Positions 1-6,960 of a stretch of 55,888 nucleotides of DNA are shown piece by piece (within the stretch, counting starts at the first letter, position 1; every line of letters begins with the position of its first letter). A program made the translations under genes and the position numbers. The stretch is taken from NCBI RefSeq assembly GCF_006543045.1, contig NZ_RBZW01000067.1:1-55888 (forward strand). Direction: 5' to 3'. The DNA is from Salinadaptatus halalkaliphilus (GTDB taxonomy: Archaea; Halobacteriota; Halobacteria; Halobacteriales; Natrialbaceae). The notes beneath the pieces are model-generated. The model saw only the letters and a list, made by a program, of their open reading frames with translations, did not search any database and was not told the DNA's origin.

Positions 1-179
1 TTGTCGGGTAGATCTACGGAGAACAGATTCGGCTCTGATTCGGCGGCAAATCACACTTCAGCGCCGGTTAGCTGAGGCTGATTTGTGAGGTACTGACTCT
101 GAAATCATCAGTAACGATCCAAGCCTGAAAGTGAGAAGTACTTAGTTCGTCCCACGAGAGACACAACCGTACGTCTTCC

Positions 180-1628
180 ATGCGCCTCGGCCAGACCTCC
201 ATTATATACGTCATTTCGAAGTTCGCTATCTCCGTTATTGGCTTTCTCGCCACGGTGTACTTTACGCGAACGCTGGGAGTGGAAATTTACGGATTCTATG
301 CGATCACACTCGCACTGGTCTCCTGGCTAGGTGTCGTGAAGAGCGTCGGATTCGGCGATGCGATCGTCAAGCGAATGAGCGAGGACGAAGAGCCAGACGC
401 CTACCTTGCTGCAGGAACGACGATCAAAGGGATACTCACCACCGTTGTTGCGGTTGGTGTACTGATTTTTCAGGAGCAAGTAAATTCCTACGTTGGCCAA
501 CCAGTTGCCGAGTTCGTTGTCCTCTTGCTAATTGTTTCAATATTCAGTGGACTGATCAGCTCTGCGCTTAAAGGTACACATCGAGTTCACGTTTATGCAC
601 CACTCAGTACGCTGAAAGAGGCTGGAAGAAGCGTAGCAATGGTTGCGCTCGTTTTTGCCGGCTGGGGGCTTTCCGGAATGCTTTTTGGACACGCTATCGG
701 GACCGCAGTGATGGCTACGATCGGACTCTGGATCGTTCGACCGTCCATCGTTCGTCCCCAGTGGAGACACGTCGTTCGGTTGTTTGATTTCGCAAAATTT
801 TCTTGGCTAGGGAGCATGCGAAAAAAGACGTTCAGTGAAGCGGATATCCTTATCTTGGGACTATTTGTCCCGGCTGGACTTACTGGAATTTATGCCGTTG
901 CGTACTCACTATCGAAATTCCTCGAGATATTTGGAAGTGCAATCCAGAAGACGCTCTTCCCTGAAATGAGCAAACGATCTGCTCAGGATGATCTGGATAT
1001 GATCGCGACTCTTACGAACGACGCACTTACTTTCGCCGGACTTTTCCTCATCCCTGGGATCGTTGGCTCGGCCATTCTTGGTGATCGACTGATGCTGGTC
1101 TATGGCCCAGGTTTTGACATCGGCCATTGGATTCTTGTCATCTTACTTGTTGGATTAACCGTCTATACCTACACGAAACAGCTCTTGAATACCCTCAATG
1201 CGATAGATCGTCCCGATCTCGCATTCCGAGCCAACGGTGCATTTATCGTCACGAACATTGTTCTCAATGTTGTTCTCGTCTACTCAATCGGCTGGTTCGG
1301 TGCTGCAATCGCTACTGCCTCTTCTACAGCTATTGGTTTCGTTCTCTCGCTCTACTACGTCAGGAAATTCATTGACACTCACTTGCCCTATTCTGAAATC
1401 GGTCGTCAGTCGATCGCTGCCATTAGCATGGGTGTAGTCGTCTATGTTGCCCGCCAACTTGGCGAAACAAATCTGGGATGGGTTGACGACTTCAACGTTG
1501 TATTTGTCCTGTTGCTTGTCAGTCTCGGCGCAGCCGTTTACTTCACCATTCTACTGGTTATCTCGAGGCGGTTCCGAACGACGGTCACGAACAATCTCCC
1601 ATTCGACGTTCCGTTCGTGCCGACGTAA
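180..1628 (+). CDS. Polysaccharide/oligosaccharide flippase (Wzx/AglR-like)
   Basis: This 482-residue protein is almost entirely hydrophobic, with about 12 to 14 predicted membrane segments. The N-terminal stretch around residues 10-45, which includes FLATVYFTRTLGVEIYGFY, is typical of the oligosaccharide flippase branch of the MATE/MVF superfamily. Family members move lipid-linked sugars across the cytoplasmic membrane; in haloarchaea, relatives such as AglR serve S-layer N-glycosylation. The length fits the family and the gene looks intact. The ATG at 180 is the first start after stops upstream. Base composition is clearly poorer in G+C than most of the window, with more A/T-ending codons, which suggests acquisition with a variable glycosylation island lying to the left. 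The glycosylation genes at 7931 and 36408 are on the same strand but not adjacent. The substrate cannot be told from sequence. Confidence 0.88.
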   Translation: MRLGQTSIIYVISKFAISVIGFLATVYFTRTLGVEIYGFYAITLALVSWLGVVKSVGFGDAIVKRMSEDEEPDAYLAAGTTIKGILTTVVAVGVLIFQEQVNSYVGQPVAEFVVLLLIVSIFSGLISSALKGTHRVHVYAPLSTLKEAGRSVAMVALVFAGWGLSGMLFGHAIGTAVMATIGLWIVRPSIVRPQWRHVVRLFDFAKFSWLGSMRKKTFSEADILILGLFVPAGLTGIYAVAYSLSKFLEIFGSAIQKTLFPEMSKRSAQDDLDMIATLTNDALTFAGLFLIPGIVGSAILGDRLMLVYGPGFDIGHWILVILLVGLTVYTYTKQLLNTLNAIDRPDLAFRANGAFIVTNIVLNVVLVYSIGWFGAAIATASSTAIGFVLSLYYVRKFIDTHLPYSEIGRQSIAAISMGVVVYVARQLGETNLGWVDDFNVVFVLLLVSLGAAVYFTILLVISRRFRTTVTNNLPFDVPFVPT

Positions 1629-1724
1629 CAGGGCTCACTTAGACTGTAGCCGGATCGAGCCCGTCGCTGTCGGGACTCGAGGCCTGATCGTCCTACCGTT
1701 CGAAAATCGAGACGGCGTCGACAA

Positions 1725-1801
1725 AGACCGCGGCAGAACCCCGGAGCATCTCGCATCGACGTCGTGATCTGATACAGGATGCCGGTGTCGACGAGACAGT
1801 C
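1725..1801 (-). pseudogene. Possible remnant of a VapC PIN-domain toxin start
   Basis: Directly after the antitoxin-like gene on the minus strand, an ATGA overlap begins MTV, and one frame over the sequence reads LVDTGILYQ, which matches the usual start of PIN-domain toxins (a (V/L)VDTG(V/I)L motif carrying the first metal-binding Asp). A single missing base would explain the frame change. Nothing that looks like the rest of a PIN domain follows, so the toxin seems deleted. The match is short, so the call is tentative. Confidence 0.35.
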
Positions 1802-2075
1802 ATCCGTAAAGAATATCGTCGATATCGGCCTCGTCCATCTCGAGGCCCGAACGCATCCGCCCCTGACGCATCGCCGTTTTCTCGTCCGCCGAAAGTGGCA
1901 CCGTCGAGTCACGAAACGAGTCGATGACGTCGGTGCGGGATTCGTACGCGTCGTCGATCAATCGCGTGAGCAGTTCCTGTTGTGTGACGTTCTGGCCCGT
2001 TCGAAGACGGATCTCTGCCTGTAGCTCCTCGAGGTGCGATTTCGCGTCTTCGTCGACTTTTACCGCGGTCGCCAT
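1800..2075 (-). CDS. VapB-like antitoxin, apparently orphaned
   Basis: This 91-residue acidic protein starts MATAVKVDEDAKSHLEELQ and continues through QQELLTRLIDDAYE, the pattern of ribbon-helix-helix (RHH) VapB-type antitoxins of haloarchaea. The N-terminal strand and helices would bind DNA as a dimer, and the acidic C-terminal part (residues about 60-91) would bind a PIN toxin. In intact modules vapC overlaps the vapB stop; here only a short frameshifted PIN-like start is left downstream. The ATG at 2075 is the natural start. If expressed, it may act only as a DNA-binding regulator or neutralise a VapC encoded elsewhere. Family assignment is by pattern, not by search. Confidence 0.7.
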   Translation of the reverse strand: MATAVKVDEDAKSHLEELQAEIRLRTGQNVTQQELLTRLIDDAYESRTDVIDSFRDSTVPLSADEKTAMRQGRMRSGLEMDEADIDDILYG

Positions 2076-2152
2076 ACGTCGCAGTTACACTCGTACCCCG
2101 GAAAACGTTTCCACGGTCCGGATGCGAACCGATTCGATGGTTCGCCCAGCGT

Positions 2153-2431
2153 TCAATCGTCGCCCTCGAGCGAACTCGCATCCAACTCCTCCTCCAGATA
2201 CGCTATCCCCTTCTCGCTAACCTGATAATATCCTGCATCGTCGACTTTCTCGACTAGCCCGTGTTCCTCGAGTACACTCAGCCGCTGGCGCACAGTCGAA
2301 TAGCCAATCTGGTGACCGTGACGATTCAGATTCTGATAGAGTGGCTTCGCAGGAAGCTCGAGGTCGTGTTCCGCGAGGAACTCGAGGATGAGTCCATCTT
2401 TGAGCGACATCCACGCAGGTCGGGGGCGCAT
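2153..2431 (-). CDS. PhiH1 repressor-like winged-helix protein
   Basis: The product (92 residues) begins MRPRPAWMSLKDGLILEFL, the characteristic start of haloarchaeal PhiH1-type repressors, and has a winged-helix region (residues about 10-75) with the recognition-helix segment IGYSTVRQRLSVLEEHGLV. The family is named for the repressor of Halobacterium phage PhiH and is common in integrated elements. A longer reading from a GTG at 2449 is possible, but the MRPRPAWM start matches relatives better. The gene stands alone between the orphan antitoxin and an AT-rich 230-bp stretch (2432-2660) in which I see only promoter-like TA-rich sequence. Its target is unknown. Confidence 0.8.
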   Translation of the reverse strand: MRPRPAWMSLKDGLILEFLAEHDLELPAKPLYQNLNRHGHQIGYSTVRQRLSVLEEHGLVEKVDDAGYYQVSEKGIAYLEEELDASSLEGDD

Positions 2432-2660
2432 TCGAGGCAGTCGTCCCACTGGTGAACATTAATTGTGGCTGGTCCCTCGACTGAACAACTTATTTCGTAC
2501 GTGGAAGCGACGTAGATACGCTAGTCTATAAGTGGATCAAACTTGTTAGATAACTATACGGAAGCAAGAGTACGGACGTACCGCTCACAAGTCCGGAATA
2601 GCGGGCCGATGCCGCCAGCACCGAGCCCGCGAGAAGCTCCCGTAACAAGCCTACGGAAGC

Positions 2661-3158
2661 ATGTCAAATGACGATTCACGGGGTAATGAAAGCCCCGACC
2701 GACGAGACGAACCGACCCCCTCGAGTACCATCCGAACCCACCTCGAGACGCTCGACACACTCACTCACGCGTTACTCGAGGCCCTCCACGATCCACACCT
2801 CGAGATCGATGGCCAGCCGCCCACGGAGTCCGATCGCCGCGAGGCCCGTCGACGGTGTCGCGAGATCAGAGCGGAGACGAGCCAGCTCGGGCTCCGCCTG
2901 TTTGGACCGGACGCGGTGATTCCCTACCGTCCGGAGGGCTCGAGCGACGCCGATGCACAGGGCGGCGTGACGGTCTACTCCGGCCCGGAGTCGGACCGCC
3001 TCGAGCGCGACCGGGACGACGAATCCGACGCGACCGAACTCGAGTCGGCCGACTCCACGGACGGTTCCGAACCCGATCCGAGAACTCACGACGACGGTTC
3101 AGACGAGAGCCGGGCCACCGACGACCGACCGGACGACAGCGAGGGGACCGATGACTGA
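2661..3158 (+). CDS. Unrecognised acidic protein, first gene of a coupled pair
   Basis: I do not recognise a named family. The 165-residue product has a short N-terminal tail, a helical core (residues about 23-95) that includes RREARRRCREIRAE, and a long Asp/Glu/Ser-rich disordered tail (residues about 110-165). It has no signal peptide or membrane segment. Its last 8 bases overlap the start of the next gene (the ATG at 3151 lies inside the stop region), so the two are almost certainly translated together and may form a complex. CTCGAG is very dense here. The function is unknown; placement among repressor and toxin-antitoxin genes suggests a mobile or accessory origin. Confidence 0.65.
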   Translation: MSNDDSRGNESPDRRDEPTPSSTIRTHLETLDTLTHALLEALHDPHLEIDGQPPTESDRREARRRCREIRAETSQLGLRLFGPDAVIPYRPEGSSDADAQGGVTVYSGPESDRLERDRDDESDATELESADSTDGSEPDPRTHDDGSDESRATDDRPDDSEGTDD

Positions 3159-4182
3159 GACCGACGCCGACGCTGCCCCGGATGCCCCCGAAGCCGCCGC
3201 GGCCGATCCATCCCTCGAGACCGTCCTCGAGGAACTCCGCACCCTCCGGGCGGAGACCGAACGCCTCGACACACGAGTCACGGATCTCGAGGACGAACTC
3301 GCCGACCGGACCGAAACGGTCGACACGCTCGAGGCCCGGATCGCCGACCTCGAGTCCCAGCTCCAGGATTCCGACCGACGCCTCGAGAGCTGCGAGTCCG
3401 AGACCGAGCGCCTGGACGCCCTCACCGAAGCCACCCGCAACCGCACGGGGGCCACCAAGGCCCGTCTCGAGGAGCTGCAGGCGCGCGAACTCGAGAAGGG
3501 GGCCCACCTTCGCGCATCCAACGTCGACGTCCACGAGGTCGACGTTCCGGGCGACCGCCTCGAGCGGGTCACCAAGTCCGACGGCGAGCGCTACGTTCGG
3601 CTGCCGAACGACGACGACCCGCTCGAGCGCGAGACGACTGTCGCGCTCGCCCACGCGGATCTCCTCCCGATCCAGCAACTCGCCAGACTGGACGCGGACC
3701 TGCGGCGCTCGAGCACGGACGCCCTGCCGACCAGACTCGCGGCGAGACTCTGGGAAGCCCGCGCCGACCCCGCCGTCGACGACGATCCCTGGACCGAGGG
3801 CTGCAAGTCCGTCCGGGAGTACGTCACGGCCGGCGATCTGAAACACTGGATCCGCAGACAGGAACCCGGAACGAGCGACGCCTACGCGAAGAAACTCGTC
3901 TCCAGGACGATCGACGCCATCCTCGAGCTCTCGAACCACCGCCTCGCGGTCCGCAAGCGTACCCAGCGAAAGAACGGTCTCGAGTACACCGAGCGCCGGC
4001 TGCTCCTCCCGGCCGACGCCGAGATCCCGGGGGAGACGACCGCCTCGAGCAGTACGCCGTCTGACTCGAGCAGTAAACCATCCGCCTCGAGCGGTACCCC
4101 GTCCGACTCGAGCTCGAGCGATCGATCGAACGACCGCGAACCCGACGCCCCGGACCCGGAGACAGCTGACGTCCTCGGCTGA
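3151..4182 (+). CDS. Coiled-coil protein with possible C-terminal DNA-binding domain, second gene of the pair
   Basis: This 343-residue product has a heptad-like coiled coil over residues about 20-95, where Leu alternates with Arg/Glu-rich segments. A central domain follows (residues about 110-215), then a more basic segment (residues about 215-300) containing LKHWIRRQEPGTSDAYAKK and RKRTQRKNGLEY, and a Ser/Asp-rich tail. The basic segment with several helices could be a winged-helix-like nucleic-acid-binding domain, but that is inference. It overlaps the preceding gene by 8 bases. I know of similar pairs in haloarchaeal accessory regions but cannot name a function; partition, replication or regulation roles on an element are all possible. 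No membrane segments are seen. Confidence 0.65.
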   Translation: MTETDADAAPDAPEAAAADPSLETVLEELRTLRAETERLDTRVTDLEDELADRTETVDTLEARIADLESQLQDSDRRLESCESETERLDALTEATRNRTGATKARLEELQARELEKGAHLRASNVDVHEVDVPGDRLERVTKSDGERYVRLPNDDDPLERETTVALAHADLLPIQQLARLDADLRRSSTDALPTRLAARLWEARADPAVDDDPWTEGCKSVREYVTAGDLKHWIRRQEPGTSDAYAKKLVSRTIDAILELSNHRLAVRKRTQRKNGLEYTERRLLLPADAEIPGETTASSSTPSDSSSKPSASSGTPSDSSSSDRSNDREPDAPDPETADVLG

Positions 4183-4306
4183 CCGTGGACGCCCGCGAGT
4201 ACCCCCACCTCGAGCACGCCTCAAGCGAGGTCCCCACGCGCTGACTCACCACGCGACCCCACGCCAGCGGCCGTCTAGCTCGTGTCGGTAGCCGTGGTTG
4301 TCCCGA

Positions 4307-4376
4307 CTCGAGCAGTCTCGGCAGTCCACAGTGGGACGCCCTCGAGGCTTCCGCCGAAGACGACGGTTGTCCACGG
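4307..4376. repeat. 70-bp direct repeat, copy 1 (left of MNT-HEPN module)
   Basis: This 70-bp stretch recurs at 5833-5902 in the same orientation with only two mismatches (68 of 70 identical). It begins CTCGAGCAGTCTCGGCAGTC and ends GGTTGTCCACGG. The two copies are offset by 1,526 bp and bracket the nucleotidyltransferase-HEPN operon exactly. The rest of the 4183-4483 gap holds the promoter described separately and no coding sequence that I can support. Confidence 0.9.
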
Positions 4377-4444
4377 ACATCGATCCGATGACGCACCGAG
4401 ACGATTCGAGACGATGGCGTACTTCGCCAACTCGAGAGACGGCC

Positions 4445-4456
4445 TATATAAAATAT
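4445..4456 (+). promoter_or_regulatory. TATA box for the MNT-HEPN operon
   Basis: An uninterrupted A/T run, TATATAAAATAT, stands out from GC-rich surroundings. Its position predicts transcription starting near 4474, about 10 bases before the ATG at 4484, as is usual for haloarchaeal leaderless or short-leader transcripts. Confidence 0.7.
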
Positions 4457-4483
4457 AAATATGAATAGAATCCATACGCTACC

Positions 4484-5182
4484 ATGGAAGCTGAAGGTGA
4501 AACAGATGGGGGCGGTGAATCCCAGTACGGAATGTCAATCACTGTCCCGATACCGGCCGCTGATAACGACTTGTACAGATACGAAGCGACCGACGGGGTG
4601 CTTCGGATCCTCGCGGACAACCCCTACGAGGAGTTCACGATCCGAGAGCTGAGTCGATTTGTGGGGTACAGTCACCCCGCGATCTCGAACGCAGTCGGCG
4701 TACTCGAGTCGAACGCGCTCGTGACCGTCTCGGCGGAAGGGAATCGAAAGCACGTCTCGATCGACCGCAACAGACTGACGAAACCCGACGATCCGGTGCT
4801 TCGGATTCCGCAGTCCGAATTTCACGCGCCCGTTCGAACGGCACTGGACCGATTACAGGACGAATTGGCCGATGTCGTGGGCATCCTCGTTTTTGGAAGC
4901 GTCGCTCGCGGTGAGGCCGATCGGCAAAGCGACATCGATCTGTGGGTACTCGTCCAGAGCGATCGCGCGACGAACCAGCGGAGAGCGAACGAAATCGGGA
5001 CAGATCTCACAGAGACGCGATTCGCCGGCGATCGATACGAGTTTCAGATCCTCGTGGAATCGGCTCGATCCGCGTTGAACGTCAGCGATCGACTCACGGA
5101 CGTGCTCGCCTCGAGTATTACGCTGTACGAGACGGAGACGCTCCGTCGGTTCAAGCGAGAGGTGCGTAGCGATGCCGAGTGA
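4484..5182 (+). CDS. Winged-helix/nucleotidyltransferase (MNT) antitoxin-like protein
   Basis: The 232-residue product fuses an N-terminal winged-helix domain (residues about 35-100, with FTIRELSRFVGYSHPAISNA as the DNA-binding helices) to a minimal nucleotidyltransferase domain. The catalytic signature GSVARGEADRQSDIDLWV has the Gly-Ser pair at 138-139 and the metal-binding Asp pair at 150 and 152. MNT proteins paired with HEPN partners act as antitoxins, in characterised systems by adenylylating the HEPN toxin. Here the fused DNA-binding domain suggests autoregulation as well. The stop overlaps the next gene by 11 bases. An alternative start at 4532 would drop 16 residues, but the promoter position favours 4484. 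The pair is slightly less GC-rich than the chromosomal genes and lies between two copies of a 70-bp repeat. Confidence 0.85.
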   Translation: MEAEGETDGGGESQYGMSITVPIPAADNDLYRYEATDGVLRILADNPYEEFTIRELSRFVGYSHPAISNAVGVLESNALVTVSAEGNRKHVSIDRNRLTKPDDPVLRIPQSEFHAPVRTALDRLQDELADVVGILVFGSVARGEADRQSDIDLWVLVQSDRATNQRRANEIGTDLTETRFAGDRYEFQILVESARSALNVSDRLTDVLASSITLYETETLRRFKREVRSDAE

Positions 5183-5681
5183 CCCGTCTTCAATCGTCGC
5201 GGCGCTTCGCGATGCCGAGGAGGCGTTCGGAGGATATCGGTCTGGTGCCACGTACGAAGCCGATCTGGAGCCGGACGATCCGGAGATCACACAGCTTCGA
5301 AAAGCGTGTCGGCTACTCGAGGCCAGTCGAACGCTCCGAGCGAACGACGGGTATCATACGAGCGTGATAGAGATGTCCTTCGCGGCGATCGAACGAACGC
5401 TCGAGTGGTACGTCCTCGTTCAGTCCACCGATACTGTCGGGGATTTCCAGTCCCACCGATACGCGTACGATCGGGCGGCAGCACTCGGACTATTCTCACA
5501 GTCGCTTTGCGATGAACTCTATCAGATGCATTCCGACAACCGCTCAGCCGCGTACTATCGGGATACGGTTGCGACTGCAGAACAGGCGGACGCGTTGTTT
5601 CACCTTGCCGTCGAAATCCACGAATATACCGTCCAACACCTGCAGTATTCCCACGAGTGTCGCTGTAGCCAGACACACTAA
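5172..5681 (+). CDS. HEPN-like toxin partner of the MNT protein
   Basis: The 169-residue, largely helical product lies 11 bases inside the end of the nucleotidyltransferase gene, the usual arrangement for MNT-HEPN modules. Residues about 40-160 look like a HEPN four-helix bundle. The likely active-site segment is SDNRSAAYYRD (Arg at 124), which resembles the HEPN Rx(4-6)H motif but has Tyr in place of the usual His. HEPN toxins of this kind are ribonucleases. The missing His may mean a divergent active site or a protein that binds rather than cuts RNA. The end, HECRCSQTH, has two Cys and two His residues. The identification rests on context plus fold pattern. Confidence 0.7.
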   Translation: MPSDPSSIVAALRDAEEAFGGYRSGATYEADLEPDDPEITQLRKACRLLEASRTLRANDGYHTSVIEMSFAAIERTLEWYVLVQSTDTVGDFQSHRYAYDRAAALGLFSQSLCDELYQMHSDNRSAAYYRDTVATAEQADALFHLAVEIHEYTVQHLQYSHECRCSQTH

Positions 5682-5832
5682 CTTCGGGTTATCGGTTGCC
5701 GTCGATCCACTTGAGCCGGGAGCGACCACCGACGCTCGTATTGTTCGCGTCTGATCTGGACCGACAGTCTACAGATACCCACGGCGAGTGTCTCGGTGTC
5801 ATTCGCAGGATCCGGTAACCTGCATCCCTTCT

Positions 5833-5902
5833 CTCGAGCAGTCTCGGCAGTCCACAGCGGGACGCGCTCGAGGCTTCCGCCGAAGACGACGGTTGTCCAC
5901 GG
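5833..5902. repeat. 70-bp direct repeat, copy 2 (right of MNT-HEPN module)
   Basis: This is the second copy of the repeat at 4307-4376, in the same orientation, differing at two positions. It ends 58 bases before the start of the regulator gene at 5961. The remaining part of the gap from 5682 holds nothing else that I can support. Confidence 0.9.
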
Positions 5903-5935
5903 CGGGTCCTGAACCAAGGAGGGAAACAGTTATTG

Positions 5936-5953
5936 CGAATTATCCATAATTCG
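5936..5953. promoter_or_regulatory. Perfect palindrome upstream of the 5961 regulator, likely operator
   Basis: The sequence CGAATTATCCATAATTCG is a perfect 8+2+8 inverted repeat. It lies between a TATA-like GTTATT (about 5929-5934) and the ATG at 5961, over the expected transcription start. This is the usual place for an autorepressor operator, and the adjacent gene encodes a helix-turn-helix protein. Confidence 0.6.
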
Positions 5954-5960
5954 TAATTAG

Positions 5961-6494
5961 ATGTCCCAATCAACGTCGCCCGGGACTCGAGTGCCGATCG
6001 AGCGGCTTCGAACGGCGATCGAGCTCCTGGAGAACACGTCGCTCGCTCGAATCTACGTGTACGTTCTCCGGACCGACGGCGCGACGGTCGACGATATCGT
6101 CACTGACCTCGAGATTCCCCAGGGGACTGCCTACGACTACGTCCGGCGGCTCGAGGCCGCGGACCTCGTGATGAAGACGCGATCGCAACGGCCCTACGAG
6201 TACCGCGCCGAACCGCTGTCCGTGACGATCACGGTCGAGGGAGACCAGCGGACGATCACGGCGGCGCTCGTGGATGCAGTTGCCAGAAGCGAGACGAACG
6301 AGGATATCGCCGTCTATCTCGAGCGTCACGGAATCGACGGACTCGCAATGGCCCTCGAGTACGCTCGCGAATTCGTCGACGGGACGGTCAACGCGAGACT
6401 CGCCGCTCGCGAACTCGACTGTTCGGTGATGGAAGCGGAGATAGTTCTGCAGGCGCTCGAGCCGGTCGTTCTCGACCACCGCGACGACGAATGA
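5961..6494 (+). CDS. Helix-turn-helix transcriptional regulator (TrmB-like, DUF7437-type)
   Basis: This 177-residue protein has an N-terminal winged-helix domain (residues about 15-80). The helix pair DDIVTDLEIPQGTAYDYVRR fits the DNA-recognition unit, and DLVMKTRSQRPYEY the wing. The C-terminal half (residues about 80-177) is helical and probably mediates dimerisation; its segment VNARLAARELDCSVMEAEIV resembles a second small helical unit. Relatives in haloarchaea are often annotated DUF7437 and found near VapBC-like genes. The ATG at 5961 lies 8 bases after a perfect palindrome, which suggests autoregulation. It may also control the RHH-PIN pair downstream, but the 154-bp gap argues for separate promoters. 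Confidence 0.75.
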   Translation: MSQSTSPGTRVPIERLRTAIELLENTSLARIYVYVLRTDGATVDDIVTDLEIPQGTAYDYVRRLEAADLVMKTRSQRPYEYRAEPLSVTITVEGDQRTITAALVDAVARSETNEDIAVYLERHGIDGLAMALEYAREFVDGTVNARLAARELDCSVMEAEIVLQALEPVVLDHRDDE

Positions 6495-6648
6495 CGGCGG
6501 TCCACCTCGCTGATCAGTATCTATCGGGTTCACTGGCATCGCTTCCAGTAACCGACGTCGACGTACCGCGTCGAGTGAACTGACACGATCGCGAGCATGA
6601 CCCGAGGCCACCGACAGAACTACGGTATCGTGCACACAATGTACATGT

Positions 6649-6960
6649 ATGAGTTCGAGTACTCGCGTCCACTTTCGTGCGCCCGAGCGATTGATCGAAC
6701 AGGCGGACGCGCTCGCCATCGCGGAGGACAAGAACCGAACTGACGTCCTCGTCGAGGCGCTCCGGGAGTATCTCGCGAACGCCAGTGACGAAGCGCCCGT
6801 TCAGCAGGCGATCGCGAACGCGTACTACGAGGACCGACTCGAGTACGAGCAGGTGAAAGCGATCGTCGGCGTCGAAACCGCGCAGAACTTCCGCGTGCTC
6901 AAAGGTCAGTTGACCGATGATCAGCTGAGTGACGACCTCGCGGCCGCGCTCGACGAATGA
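6649..6960 (+). CDS. Ribbon-helix-helix antitoxin of an RHH-PIN pair
   Basis: The 103-residue acidic product begins MSSSTRVHFRAPERLIEQ, a short beta-strand and helix start like RHH DNA-binding antitoxins, with the second helix RTDVLVEALREYL at residues about 30-42. The remainder is acidic and helical and would cap the PIN toxin encoded next. The stop overlaps the start of that gene by 4 bases (ATGA), a tight translational coupling typical of vapBC operons. The palindrome TACATGTA (6642-6649) overlaps the start codon and may be part of an autoregulatory operator. No paralogue of this antitoxin is visible elsewhere in the window; the gene at 1800 belongs to a different sequence group. Confidence 0.75.
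   Translation: MSSSTRVHFRAPERLIEQADALAIAEDKNRTDVLVEALREYLANASDEAPVQQAIANAYYEDRLEYEQVKAIVGVETAQNFRVLKGQLTDDQLSDDLAAALDE

Noticed and set aside
1-179. Partial gene at the left edge
   Set aside because: No frame on either strand continues convincingly; only promoter-like TA-rich sequence is seen.
2866-4224. Long minus-strand open frame opposite the coiled-coil gene pair
   Set aside because: It is Arg/Gly-rich with no family motifs and lies antisense to two plus-strand genes with normal acidic composition; GC-rich DNA lacks stop codons on both strands.
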